Source of the DNA: Lewinellaceae bacterium
Lineage (GTDB): Bacteria > Bacteroidota > Bacteroidia > Chitinophagales > Saprospiraceae
Direction: 5' to 3'
Length of the DNA: 64,000 bases
Assembly (NCBI GenBank): GCA_020636435.1
Contig: JACJXX010000001.1
Span: 4,171,001-4,235,000 of the forward strand
Both the position numbers and the translations under genes were made by a program. Positions 16,844-25,690 of this stretch are shown here, one piece after another (position 1 is the first letter of the stretch; each line of letters opens with the position of its first letter). The notes beneath the pieces were generated by a model. It had not been told where the DNA came from and did not search any database. It saw only the letters and a program-made list of their open reading frames with translations.

Positions 16844-18217
16844 ATGAAGCATCCTGCTACCCTGATCCTTTTTGTTATCTGTATCTTTTGGCTTGACCAA
16901 AACATTGCCCTGGGGCAATGGTCTCAACTCAACCTTTCCGAATCTAAATTTCAGGTATTTGCCGCCGCTGCCGGCAGTAAAGTCCTTTTTGGCGGAGGCG
17001 TTATTGGCGGGTTAGTTTCCACGCCCCATAAGGTTGAAATCTATGATGTTGAAAATGAGGAATGGTCCTATTTCGAGCACGCAGCGGGACACCACGGGGC
17101 CGGCGTTACGGCGACAGAAGATAAAATATTTATCGGAGGAGGCTTAGACTTCGTAAACGGGCAGGGGACAAACTTCGACGAAGTGGATATTTACGATGTA
17201 TCCAACGATAGCTGGGATTCTACCCATTTATCCATTGCCCGAAATTCGTTGTCGGCCGCCGCTGCCGGCGGCAAAGTCCTTTTTGCCGGCGGCAACGACC
17301 AGACGAGAGCCCTTTCTCAGTTTAATGATTTTGATGTAGTTGACATCTATGACCAGGCCACGGGAACATGGGATACGGCCTATCTTTCCCAATCCCGTTA
17401 TGGAATGTTTAAAGCGGCAGTAGGGACGAAAATCCTGTTTGCCGGCGGAGCACGCAACAGTGATACCGAAGCCAGCGCTGTAGTGGATATTTACGATGTT
17501 GCTACGGATACCTGGTCAACAGCCGCATTATCTGTGGCCAGAGCTGCCGGCGGCAGCGCTACGGTCGGAAAGTACGTTATATTTGCCGGCGGTATAAATA
17601 CGGAAGGATCGTCTGATGCAGTAGATATCTGGGATTCGGAAGAAGATACCTGGACAACGGCTAACCTTTCCTTAGCACGAGGCTTCCTGACGGCGGGAAG
17701 TATCGGCAATAAAGCCTTTTTCGCCGGAGGCGGGGGAGTGGACCTGGCCAATGCCTTTCTGAACAGCTCCACCAGCCGTGTCGATATTTTTGATGCGTCA
17801 ACCGGAGGATGGTCTACTGCCGAAATGCCAACGTCAAGAACAGCAGTTTACGGAACAGTTTCATGCGATCAACTATTCATACCCGGAGGCTGGACTCCGG
17901 AGACCGGATTCATGCAGCGTTCAATCGATGTTTACACAGAAGCTGATTTTCAATGTATTACCAGCCGGGCCTCCGAGCTTTCCCTCTCGTCTCAGATCAG
18001 GCTTTCCCCCAACCCGGTGTACGGCGAGCTGAATATTGAAAACCTTCCCCAAAACCTTGAATACCTCGAAATCCTCGACCAGTACGGACGGACACGCTTA
18101 ATTCTTCAGGGAAAAACACCCTCCCGTGCCGATGTTTCCGGGTTGAGCCGGGGATGGTATTGCCTTAGGTTATCTACGCCCCAGGGGGCAATTAGCCTAC
18201 CCTTTATCAAGATGTAA
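16844..18217 (+). CDS. Secreted Kelch-repeat protein with T9SS type A sorting domain
   Basis: A 457-residue protein with a signal peptide (about 1-25, ending ALGQ). At least six Kelch-type units follow, each with the pattern VDIYD...W and a glycine pair (VEIYDVENEEW, VDIYDVSNDSW, VDIYDQATGTW, VDIYDVATDTW, VDIWDSEEDTW, VDIFDASTGGW), forming a beta-propeller. The C-terminal 80 residues (SPNPVYGELNI, then a YCLRL strand and final FIKM) are a typical type IX secretion C-terminal domain, so the propeller is exported across the outer membrane and probably surface-attached. It likely binds protein or polysaccharide; no enzymatic residues are seen. It is monocistronic by spacing. Confidence 0.9.
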   Translation: MKHPATLILFVICIFWLDQNIALGQWSQLNLSESKFQVFAAAAGSKVLFGGGVIGGLVSTPHKVEIYDVENEEWSYFEHAAGHHGAGVTATEDKIFIGGGLDFVNGQGTNFDEVDIYDVSNDSWDSTHLSIARNSLSAAAAGGKVLFAGGNDQTRALSQFNDFDVVDIYDQATGTWDTAYLSQSRYGMFKAAVGTKILFAGGARNSDTEASAVVDIYDVATDTWSTAALSVARAAGGSATVGKYVIFAGGINTEGSSDAVDIWDSEEDTWTTANLSLARGFLTAGSIGNKAFFAGGGGVDLANAFLNSSTSRVDIFDASTGGWSTAEMPTSRTAVYGTVSCDQLFIPGGWTPETGFMQRSIDVYTEADFQCITSRASELSLSSQIRLSPNPVYGELNIENLPQNLEYLEILDQYGRTRLILQGKTPSRADVSGLSRGWYCLRLSTPQGAISLPFIKM

Positions 18218-18245
18218 ACAAGGCGAATCCAGGGCTAAATCAATG

Positions 18246-18357
18246 GAGTGCGTGACATATTCGCGGGTTTTAAGGCAGTCGTCTGACGACTTTGAGTCGT
18301 CTGACGACTTTCGACTTCGATTGCCCTGCCGCAACCCCGCTTTTTTGTCACGCACTC
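18246..18357. repeat. Foldback repeat with internal palindromic tandem
   Basis: A 12-base perfect inverted repeat (GAGTGCGTGACA at 18246-18257, TGTCACGCACTC at 18346-18357) encloses a partly self-complementary core. In it the 17-base segment AGTCGTCTGACGACTTT occurs twice in tandem; each copy carries the palindrome GTCGTCTGACGAC. The element sits in the 350-base gap between the Kelch and patatin genes. No coding potential is convincing there. Confidence 0.7.
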
Positions 18358-18569
18358 AAATCAATGAGCAATTCTTCGACTCGATGCGTCCTGAACGCAG
18401 TGCAAGCAGCGAAGCTCTCATTAGTGATGGAGGAAAAAGGCCTCTCCCCCCAGGCAACGAAAGCCGCCCCTCCTGACGTTCTATTAGTGTACAACTTGTT
18501 GCCCACCACAACTGATTGCTCCCATTACCGTATCTACTTCCCGTAGAAAGCCCTAATTTATGCCGTACC

Positions 18570-20855
18570 ATGAAGCGATGGATTCATAACATATACTACT
18601 CCTTTCCGGTGCAGTTGCTGATCGTGCACCTGCGCAGCAACCACCTGCTGATCGGGACGTGGATTCTCTTTGCGTTGTTGTTGTCGGGTTCCCTGGGCCG
18701 TAAATACGGATTTCAGTACCTCTTTCTCGACCCGGAGTACCTGGGGCAGGTCAATTTCTGGAGCTTTTTCTTTGTCGGCCTGGCCTTCGGCAGTTTTTTT
18801 ATGAGCTGGCATCTGACGCTCTATCTGCTCACTTCCCACCATTTCCCCTTTCTGGCTTCCTTGTCCCGGCCTTTTACCAAGTTTGTGATCAACAACATGG
18901 TGCTGCCGCTGTGCTTCTTTCTCGTTTACATGGTTTTCGTCATTCACTTCCAACGCTATTACGAGGCCCTGGGCTTTGGCGTCATATTGATGAACTGCCT
19001 GGGCTTTATCGTGGGCAGCCTTACCCTGGTATCGGGCTATTCCCTGTATTTTCAGTTCACCAACCGGGACATATCTTACTATGAGAAAAGCAAGGCAAAA
19101 TCACCGGACCTCAGCAAGAGCTTCGCGCCCGGGCGCCGGCACGTCGACCTGGAGTACATCAAACTGGACACTTCGCGCTGGAAAGTAGCCACCTACTTGT
19201 CGGAGTCGCTCAGCCCGCGCCTGGTGCGCAGCGTGGCACACTACGACAGCAGCCTGCTGATGAGCATTTTCAAGCAAAACCACCTCAATGCCCTCATCCT
19301 CCAGTTGTTGAGCATGATGGCGCTGCTGGCCCTGGGCTACCTCATCGATTATCCTCCTTTCCGGATACCGGCCGGCGCCAGCCTTTTCATTCTGGGAAGT
19401 TTGCTGACGGCCATCATCGGCGCCGTCACCTACTGGTTCAACGAATGGCGGGTGACGGTGATCCTTTTGGGCCTGCTGGCCATCAATCACATCACCCGTT
19501 TGGATGCATTCAACCATCAGAACCGGGCTTACGGCATGGATTATGAGGCGCCGCCGGCGGCCTATACGGTAGAAAAGATACAGGGCGTATGCGGATCGCC
19601 GGTGATCGAAAAAGATAAAGCGGCCACCATTGCTATCCTCAACCGCTGGCGCAACAAAGTAGCGCCGGCGGGCGAGCCCCTGCCCAAAATGGTGGTCCTG
19701 TCCGTCAGCGGCGGGGGGCTCAAAGCAGCGAGCTGGGCCATGCAGGTGGTGCAGACGGCCGACAGCCTGCTGGCAGGGCGCCTGCTCGATCACACCACCC
19801 TGATGACCGGCGCTTCCGGAGGAATGCTGGGCATGGCCTATCTACGGGAACTGTCCCTGCAAAAACAAAAGGGGCAGCCCGTCCATTTGTACAGCCGGCA
19901 GCACATTGACAATATTACCAAAGACCTGCTCAATTCGGTTGCCTTTACCATCGTATCCAATGACCTCTTTTTACCCTGGGCTACCTTCGAGGCGGGTGGC
20001 TTCACCTACCACAAAGACCGGGGATACATCTTCGAACAACAACTCAACGAAAATACGGGGTACATCCTGGACAAAACCATCGGCGATTACCGGCAGGCCG
20101 AACAGGCGGCCATCATCCCTATGCTGTTCCTCACCCCCAGCATCGTCAACGACGCCCGGCGCATGATCATCTCGCCCCAGGGCGTCTCCTATATGATGGT
20201 GGCGCCGGTCGGGCAAAACCATCCCAATACGGTAGAAGCCGACGCCGTCGATTTCGGCTGGATGTTCCAGGAACAAAATGCCGACAACCTGCGCTTCCTG
20301 ACGGCCCTGCGCATGAACGCCACTTATCCCTACATCCTGCCTACCGTGCATTTGCCCAGCCAACCGGAAATAGAGATCATGGACGCCGGCTTTATCGACA
20401 ATTACGGCGTGATCTCCGCTACCCGCTTTATTCAGGTGTTCCAGGACTGGATCAGGAAAAACACCAGCGGCGTGGTGCTGCTGCAGGTCAGCAGCTCCGA
20501 AAAACTGGAGCAGGTAACCCCCAGCGGCGGGCAGGGCATCATCGAGTCTCTGATCAACCCCATCGGCATTGCCGGCAAAATGCTGATCCGGCAGGAGTTC
20601 GAGCACGACAACACCCTGGGCTTTGTTTATGACATCCTGGGCAAAGGCCACTTTGACGTCATCCGCTTTATGTACCGCCCTTCCCAGGCCAACAAGCTGG
20701 AGGCCTCCATTTCCTTCCACATCACCGGGCGCGAAAAAGAAGATGTGCTGAATGCCATACAGTTAGAGGAAAATCAGGCTAGCCTGCGACAGTTGGTGCA
20801 GCTTCTTTTGCCTTCCGTCAAACAAAATGCCGCCCACCGGCATTTGGAGGAGTAG
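18570..20855 (+). CDS. Membrane-anchored patatin-like phospholipase
   Basis: A 761-residue protein (from the ATG at 18570). The N-terminal 330 residues hold several membrane spans, for example around HLLIGTWILFALLLSG, LVYMVFVIHF, LQLLSMMALLALGYLI and SLFILGSLLTAIIGAV. The rest is a patatin domain: oxyanion-hole glycines in VSGGGLKAASW (about residue 390), nucleophile S416 in TGASGG, and catalytic D605 in MDAGFIDNYG. The predicted activity is hydrolysis of acyl esters of membrane lipids. The combination of N-terminal multi-pass region and patatin is seen in several Bacteroidota proteins of unknown substrate. The frame is open to 18516, but the first 18 residues there look untranslated. The thioredoxin-like gene follows after 74 bases. 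Confidence 0.87.
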   Translation: MKRWIHNIYYSFPVQLLIVHLRSNHLLIGTWILFALLLSGSLGRKYGFQYLFLDPEYLGQVNFWSFFFVGLAFGSFFMSWHLTLYLLTSHHFPFLASLSRPFTKFVINNMVLPLCFFLVYMVFVIHFQRYYEALGFGVILMNCLGFIVGSLTLVSGYSLYFQFTNRDISYYEKSKAKSPDLSKSFAPGRRHVDLEYIKLDTSRWKVATYLSESLSPRLVRSVAHYDSSLLMSIFKQNHLNALILQLLSMMALLALGYLIDYPPFRIPAGASLFILGSLLTAIIGAVTYWFNEWRVTVILLGLLAINHITRLDAFNHQNRAYGMDYEAPPAAYTVEKIQGVCGSPVIEKDKAATIAILNRWRNKVAPAGEPLPKMVVLSVSGGGLKAASWAMQVVQTADSLLAGRLLDHTTLMTGASGGMLGMAYLRELSLQKQKGQPVHLYSRQHIDNITKDLLNSVAFTIVSNDLFLPWATFEAGGFTYHKDRGYIFEQQLNENTGYILDKTIGDYRQAEQAAIIPMLFLTPSIVNDARRMIISPQGVSYMMVAPVGQNHPNTVEADAVDFGWMFQEQNADNLRFLTALRMNATYPYILPTVHLPSQPEIEIMDAGFIDNYGVISATRFIQVFQDWIRKNTSGVVLLQVSSSEKLEQVTPSGGQGIIESLINPIGIAGKMLIRQEFEHDNTLGFVYDILGKGHFDVIRFMYRPSQANKLEASISFHITGREKEDVLNAIQLEENQASLRQLVQLLLPSVKQNAAHRHLEE

Positions 20856-20929
20856 AATAGTTGATTGGGAAAGGGTTCCCTCCTTCCCTGCAGCTTTACA
20901 TCCATCTTAAAATAAAACGGACAAATCGT

Positions 20930-21577
20930 ATGAAAAACATCAGCCGCAAAGTGGTGAGCCAATCCATGACTTACCCAACCTACCGGCAACTAACCGATAA
21001 ATTGCTGGCTCAGGGAAAAACCACCGGAGGAAACCACAGCGATGCCATGATCCACTACACGCAGCTCAACGTCGCCCGGATGAACCGGCTGGACAAGACC
21101 ACCCGCCTGCTGGAGGCTACCCAAGCACAACTTCAGCAGATCAACCGCCCGATGATCTGGCTCACCCTTACCGAAGCCTGGTGCGGCGATGCGGCACAAA
21201 TTATTCCCGTACTGCAGAAAATGGCGGAAGCCAGTGAACATGCCGAACTGCGCCTCATCCTGCGCGATGAACACCCGGACATCATGGGCGCCTTCCTGAC
21301 CAACGGGGGACGCTCGATACCCAAGGTGGTCCTGCTGGACGCCAAAACACTGGACGTGCTGGGCTCCTGGGGGCCCCGCCCGGCGGAGGTGCAGGACATG
21401 GTGATGTCCGCCAAAACTGATCTTGATGTTTTGACGGATAAAGAGGATAAGAAAAAGCGCTATCAGGAGTTGACTGCCGCGGCGCAGAAGTGGTATGCGA
21501 AGGATAAGACGAGGAGCATTCAGGAGGAGTTTGTGGCGGCGCTGAGGAAGAGCATCAGCCTCAGGGTGAGCATATAG
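20930..21577 (+). CDS. Thioredoxin-like family protein with CGDA active site
   Basis: A 215-residue cytoplasmic protein of the thioredoxin_9-like family. The thioredoxin fold is recognisable from WLTLTEAWCGDAAQ (about residue 80), with CGDA in place of CxxC, and the cis-proline region GRSIPKVVLLD. A single active-site cysteine suggests monothiol or non-reductase function; members of this family keep only the first cysteine, so this is probably the family state rather than decay. The ATG at 20930 begins the conserved N-terminal helix; the upstream open frame to 20861 lies in the spacer. It is probably co-transcribed with the patatin gene. Confidence 0.78.
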   Translation: MKNISRKVVSQSMTYPTYRQLTDKLLAQGKTTGGNHSDAMIHYTQLNVARMNRLDKTTRLLEATQAQLQQINRPMIWLTLTEAWCGDAAQIIPVLQKMAEASEHAELRLILRDEHPDIMGAFLTNGGRSIPKVVLLDAKTLDVLGSWGPRPAEVQDMVMSAKTDLDVLTDKEDKKKRYQELTAAAQKWYAKDKTRSIQEEFVAALRKSISLRVSI

Positions 21578-21636
21578 CCAATACTTGGGTGCTTTTTTTA
21601 GCGCCACTTTGTTACTTTAAAATTCAGCAGGCTTAG

Positions 21637-21812
21637 AGGGGCTGGAGCGTGGGCTCCGGCCCTTTGGGTACGGAGCAGGCTCTGCAGGTTTGCCAAAACC
21701 TGCTTTAGGCAGGTTTTTAATAAGCCGTTGCCTTTTTTTGAGGCTGACTCCAGGCAGCCTTCGCGGACCTGGAGAGCTTGCCCCGATTTTTGTCGGGGCC
21801 CGCGCTCCTATT
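21637..21812 (-). repeat. Dispersed repeat R2, copy 1 (inverted)
   Basis: On the minus strand it starts with GGAGCGCGGGCC, contains CTCCAGGTCCGCGAAGGC and ends with a hairpin AAACCTGC/GCAGGTTT. The same order of blocks occurs on the plus strand at 23499-23613. The two copies are thus inverted around the dehydrogenase and the small unknown gene. No open reading frame is convincing. Confidence 0.6.
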
Positions 21813-21813
21813 C

Positions 21814-22935
21814 TTACGGCTCATAAGAAATCCGATAAATCGCATCTGCAAAATCGTCGGACACCAGCATGGAGCCATCCGGCAGGAACTCCAGGTCGAC
21901 GGGGCGGCCCCAGACGTCGCCTTTATCCAGCCAGCCTTCGGCGAAGGGCTCGTAGCTCACCGCCCGGTTGCCTTCCAGCCTGACCATCATAATGCGGTAG
22001 CCGATCTTCTTGCTGCGGTTCCAGGAGCCGTGCTCGGCGATGAACAGGTGGCCACGGTATTGCTGGGGAAACTGTTGCCCGGTGTAGAATTCAACTCCCA
22101 GGGGAGCCACGTGAGGCCCCAGCTTCTGGGCCGGCGGCGTAAACTCGCCACAAGAGCGTTTCTCCCCAAACTCCGGGTCGGGCAAATCTCCCTGGTGGCA
22201 GTAGGGATAGCCGAAGTGCAGGCCGTCCTGCGGCGCGTGGTTGAGTTCGCAGGCCGGTTCGTCGTCGCCCATCCAGTCGCGGCCGTTGTCGGTGAACCAC
22301 AGTTCGCCGGTTTCCGGGTGCCAGGTAAAGCCTACGGTGTTGCGGATGCCCCGGTGCACGATCTCCATGCCCGTGCCGTCGGGGTTGAGGCGGGTGATGG
22401 AGGCGAAAACCTCGTCATCCGACTCGCAGATATTGCAGGGCGCGCCAACCGGCACGTACAGCTTTCCGTCGGGGCCAAAGGCAATATACTTCCAGCCGTG
22501 GTGCGTCTCGGAGGGGTAATTGTCAAACACCACCACCGGCTCGGGTGTAGTGCCAAGGTTGTCTTCTATGTTCTCAAACTTTAGGATGCGGCTCACCTCG
22601 GCGACGTACAGGTGGCCGTCGCGGAAAGCGACGCCGTTGGGCATCTTCAGGCCTTTGGCGATGGTGTAAATGGTATCGGCGCGGAAGTCGCCGTCACTAT
22701 CATTCAGGGCGTACACCTTGCCCTCTCCCCGGGTGCCGACGAAGAGGGTGCCGCCGGGAGATAGCTCCAGGGAGCGGGCGTTTTTCACCCCCTCTGCAAA
22801 GACTTCAATTTTGAAGCCCTGGGGCAGGCGGATTTTATCCAGCGGTAGTTTGGAGGGCTCAAATACTTTTACGGGTGGGTTGACTTTGCCGCAGGCGGTA
22901 AGTAGAAAAAGGGCAATGATGTAGGTTAATCTCAT
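21814..22935 (-). CDS. Lipoprotein PQQ-type sugar (sorbosone/glucose) dehydrogenase-like propeller
   Basis: A 373-residue lipoprotein: the N-terminus MRLTYIIALFLLTAC is a lipobox signal, with Cys15 as the lipidation site. The mature part is a six-bladed propeller of the sorbosone/glucose dehydrogenase family (LPQGFKIEVFAEG, SPGGTLFVGTR, WKYIAFGPDGKLYV, TGELWFTDNGRDWMGDD, FIAEHGSWNRS, DGSMLVSDDFADAIYRI). Such proteins oxidise sugars with PQQ, or in many Bacteroidota are uncharacterised propellers. Whether it binds PQQ cannot be told. The start at 22935 is chosen because it gives the lipoprotein signal; the open frame to 23001 has none. It is divergent from the small gene at 23019. Confidence 0.88.
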   Translation of the reverse strand: MRLTYIIALFLLTACGKVNPPVKVFEPSKLPLDKIRLPQGFKIEVFAEGVKNARSLELSPGGTLFVGTRGEGKVYALNDSDGDFRADTIYTIAKGLKMPNGVAFRDGHLYVAEVSRILKFENIEDNLGTTPEPVVVFDNYPSETHHGWKYIAFGPDGKLYVPVGAPCNICESDDEVFASITRLNPDGTGMEIVHRGIRNTVGFTWHPETGELWFTDNGRDWMGDDEPACELNHAPQDGLHFGYPYCHQGDLPDPEFGEKRSCGEFTPPAQKLGPHVAPLGVEFYTGQQFPQQYRGHLFIAEHGSWNRSKKIGYRIMMVRLEGNRAVSYEPFAEGWLDKGDVWGRPVDLEFLPDGSMLVSDDFADAIYRISYEP

Positions 22936-23018
22936 GATAATCGGTTTTTGATACAACAGCAAAAAAGGGTTAGCGTTTACTTTCTTGCCTGTTGGATACA
23001 ATTCAAAACGATAATAAC

Positions 23019-23405
23019 ATGATTGTAGCGGAAAACATCAAGCGTATTGTCCAGTATTTCGAAGAGGAAGAAAGCCTTTACCACAAAAACATCGGGCTCC
23101 TTTCGAACCTGAGCAATGAAGAAATGGTGCCCGTATTAGCCTGCCTGAAAACGGAAATTCCGGGGGTGAGCATCACGCACAGCCCATCAAATACCGTGAA
23201 AAAACACCTATGCTTCCCTTCGGAACACGATCTAATCATACAAATGCCAGAAGGAATCCTTCAGTCCAGGCAGAGAACTTTTACCTATAATTTTCAATCC
23301 CGGCTAAAAAATGTTTTCGGGACTTACGAAATTGAACTGGAAGAAGTCGATGGGCATCTTTTCAAAGGACAAGAGCAGTTGTTTTCCACTTCAATAGGAG
23401 GATAG
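23019..23405 (+). CDS. Small protein of unknown function
   Basis: A 128-residue open frame from the ATG at 23019 (an in-frame TTG at 22992 would add nine residues). The N-terminus is helical (ENIKRIVQYFEEEESLYHKNI), the rest mixed alpha/beta with a final strand pair (TYEIELEEVDGHLF). No signal peptide or membrane span is seen, and I do not recognise a family. Codon pattern and residue mix are protein-like, and it lies divergent from the dehydrogenase gene with a short intergenic region, which supports a real gene. Confidence 0.5.
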   Translation: MIVAENIKRIVQYFEEEESLYHKNIGLLSNLSNEEMVPVLACLKTEIPGVSITHSPSNTVKKHLCFPSEHDLIIQMPEGILQSRQRTFTYNFQSRLKNVFGTYEIELEEVDGHLFKGQEQLFSTSIGG

Positions 23406-23498
23406 GGCGGGCACTGCGCTATATGAGGTTATATCTAACGTTGTCGGGGTGCAATTTACTATTGCGCTCCGACTTAATTCTACTTTGTTAACTTAACA

Positions 23499-23613
23499 GG
23501 AGCGCGGACCTCCAGGTCCGCGAAGGCGGCCTTTGGCAGTCCTTTAAAAGTAAAAGGCAATATCGTACTAAAAACCTGCTTAAAGCAGGTTTACGCGGGC
23601 CTGGAGGCCAATG
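23499..23613 (+). repeat. Dispersed repeat R2, copy 2
   Basis: Plus-strand copy of the element at 21637-21812. It has GGAGCGCGG, then CTCCAGGTCCGCGAAGGC, a short AAAAGGCAA block and the hairpin AAACCTGC/GCAGGTTT. The central part differs, so the copies are related but diverged. Confidence 0.6.
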
Positions 23614-23614
23614 T

Positions 23615-23777
23615 CATTAAGTTAAGCTGTGGGGCTTGTCGGAAGGCGACTTCAAGCTCGCCTTTCGACTTCGAGAAGCCACTAAAATCAACAGGCGAAC
23701 TTTCTTCGCCCGCCGAAGCCTGGCGAAGGAGGGAGTCGCCAGTTGATAGCGCGGCTTCTCTTGGCCTTAACTTAATG
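23615..23777. repeat. Foldback element with 12-base perfect termini
   Basis: The ends are CATTAAGTTAAG (23615-23626) and CTTAACTTAATG (23766-23777), exact complements. A second nested inverted repeat (GAGAAGCC at 23673, GGCTTCTC at 23753) with adjacent ATCAACAGGCGA/TCGCCAGTTGAT lies inside. The region codes for nothing I can support and sits between repeat R2 copy 2 and the IS1182-type element. Confidence 0.65.
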
Positions 23778-23837
23778 GTGGTGGCCTGGAGGCCCGCACT
23801 CCAGGCCCTCCGGCCATGCTGAATTTTAAGTTAGGCG

Positions 23838-25493
23838 CTAGCAGCCTGTCGGAGAACTCCCTGACGCCCCTGTATGCAAGCCTCAGGCAGCTCAGCGCCG
23901 CGGCCCAGCGGCCAAAGATGGCCCGGCGCGACGGGCCAGTTGGTTTCAATTTGGCCTGTTATCGAAGCCCAGCAGGCTTATCAGCCTTCTGTGACATACC
24001 TTTTTGGCTATAAACCCGCCTTTCGGGCCTATTTTTATGCGTTTATCAATACAAAAAGCCTTTTGAGGTTGAAAGCGCTACAAACAAGGAGCCATTCGCC
24101 ATTAATAGCTACTTCGCCCCTGAAAGAAAACCGGCGGAAGCCCATGATTTCCTTGATAATCCCGAATACGGGCTCTACCGTCATTTTGCGCAAGCGGTAA
24201 ATGGCACGCCCTATTTCTGTTTTAAGCTTATGGCTCATTTGCATTGAAGGGGTAGCATGCTCGCCGGGCGGCTCCAGATCTTGTTTGGCCAATTGTTGAT
24301 CCAGCCATTGGTTATGAGCTTGCTTGCCTACCGCTATATAGGCATCAACTTCTCGCTGCTGGCAGCCTTGTACATTGCCTTGGCTAAAATAGCCGTTATC
24401 GGCTGCTAACCTGTCCACATTCCCTAATATCGCCGGGATAACATCCAAGACGGGAAGCAATTCTTGGGTATCTACACAATGAGCATTGGCCAAAGCGCCA
24501 ACAATAAGCATTTGTCCGCTTACAGCCGCTTGAGCATTATAACATTGATCGAAACCATCGCTGGTTTTCATGATCCTGGATTCAGGGTCAGTAAAGTTGT
24601 ATTGATCCTTAGCCGTAGGCCCCTCTTCCGGCGCCGTAGGTTTTTTCCCTTTGGTTTTCTTCCCGCTTTGCTTTTCTTTTTCCTCGCGGGCCTTCATCTT
24701 GGCTTCGTATTCGGCCTGTTCCCGCTCAAAACGCTCCTTAGCCCGCTGTTCAATTACCTTCTTGGCCGCCTGGATCTTTTCTATGCGATCCTCCCGCCGC
24801 TGTATCTCGGCCGGTATGTCCAATTCCTGGCCCTCCTGCATATCCACCTGTTTGGCCCTCTCCATCAAGCGCTCTACTTCTTCTTTAAATTGTTGCTCCA
24901 GGCGCTCCATGTGTTCATAACTCATCGCGCTATGCTTGGAAGCATTGGCCTGGATCTTCGTCCCGTCTATGTTTACCTGCCCTACCTTCACAAAGCCCAG
25001 CGACTGGGCGATCAACAGGATCTGCACAAAGCAGCCGCCTATTTGTTCCAGGAAACGCTTGCGAAAATCCGCCAGTGTGTCGTGATCCGGGTGCAGGTTG
25101 CCCGAAATGAACCGAAACGCCACCGAGTCGTAGGTGGCTTCTTCTATTTTCCGCGAGCTGTACACCCCGGTGGCATAACCATAGAACAGCAAGCCTAATA
25201 GCATCCGGGGGTCATAGGGCGGCGGGCCAGACGGCTTGTACTCCTTGTAGATAGCCGATAAGTCCAGCTGCTCCGTTATCTCAACCACAAACCGCGCCAA
25301 ATGCTTTTGCGGAAGCCATTCGTCTATCGAGGCGGGCATCAAATGCTCCTTGTTCCGGTCAGGGGTAATAAACTTACGCATAGCATGATCTATTTGAGGG
25401 CCCAATTTATGCCCTTTATTCCTTCATCGCTCTTGGAATCCCTATTTTTCGGCCAGCGTTGCCCTAGCAGCCTGTTCTCCGACAGGCTGCTAG
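23838..25493 (-). mobile_element. IS1182-type insertion sequence
   Basis: An intact element with perfect 19-base inverted termini TAGCAGCCTGTCGGAGAAC (23839-23857, and inverted at 25474-25492). CTAG stands at both outer ends (23838-23841, 25490-25493), compatible with a duplicated 4-base palindromic target, though it overlaps the repeat ends and so cannot be separated from them. The right end additionally carries a second partial terminus in the opposite direction, so CTAGCAGCCTGT (25464-25475) and ACAGGCTGCTAG (25482-25493) form a 12-base hairpin. One intact transposase gene is inside. Confidence 0.88.
24035..25381 (-). CDS. IS1182-family transposase
   Basis: A 448-residue transposase counted from the ATG at 25381; the frame also has a TTG eight codons upstream. 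The N-terminal domain shows the family pattern (MPASIDEWLPQKHLARFVVE, PPPYDPRMLLGLLFYGY, ATYDSVAFRFISGN, PDHDTLADFRKRF). The catalytic core has VNIDGTKIQANASKH, LAADNGYFSQGN and, near the end, a helical segment with RLRKMTVEPVFGIIKEIMGFRRF, which supplies the final acidic residue. A long charged coiled-coil insertion (about 165-265) separates the first two Asp-bearing strands, usual for the family. There is no frameshift or stop, so the element could be active. Confidence 0.93.
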   Translation of the reverse strand: MRKFITPDRNKEHLMPASIDEWLPQKHLARFVVEITEQLDLSAIYKEYKPSGPPPYDPRMLLGLLFYGYATGVYSSRKIEEATYDSVAFRFISGNLHPDHDTLADFRKRFLEQIGGCFVQILLIAQSLGFVKVGQVNIDGTKIQANASKHSAMSYEHMERLEQQFKEEVERLMERAKQVDMQEGQELDIPAEIQRREDRIEKIQAAKKVIEQRAKERFEREQAEYEAKMKAREEKEKQSGKKTKGKKPTAPEEGPTAKDQYNFTDPESRIMKTSDGFDQCYNAQAAVSGQMLIVGALANAHCVDTQELLPVLDVIPAILGNVDRLAADNGYFSQGNVQGCQQREVDAYIAVGKQAHNQWLDQQLAKQDLEPPGEHATPSMQMSHKLKTEIGRAIYRLRKMTVEPVFGIIKEIMGFRRFSFRGEVAINGEWLLVCSAFNLKRLFVLINA

Positions 25494-25690
25494 GAAAGAG
25501 TAAAGTGTTCAATTATGGGGCAGTAATTTTTGTGCCAGGCAAGGCGCGAAGAATGAGGATAGCCAAAGCTACCTGAGTGATGAGCAACGCAGCATGGCGC
25601 AAAAAGGACAAGCCAGAATGGACAGTTTATTCTTTCGTCGTGCCTAAATGGAGTGTTTATTTTTGTGCGAGCTCTAAGATTCGATCTTTC

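Noticed and set aside
25493..25690. Possible remnant gene between the IS1182-type element and the glycosyltransferase
   Set aside because: A short frame reads like protein for about 30 residues, but it has no start context or recognisable family; left unannotated.
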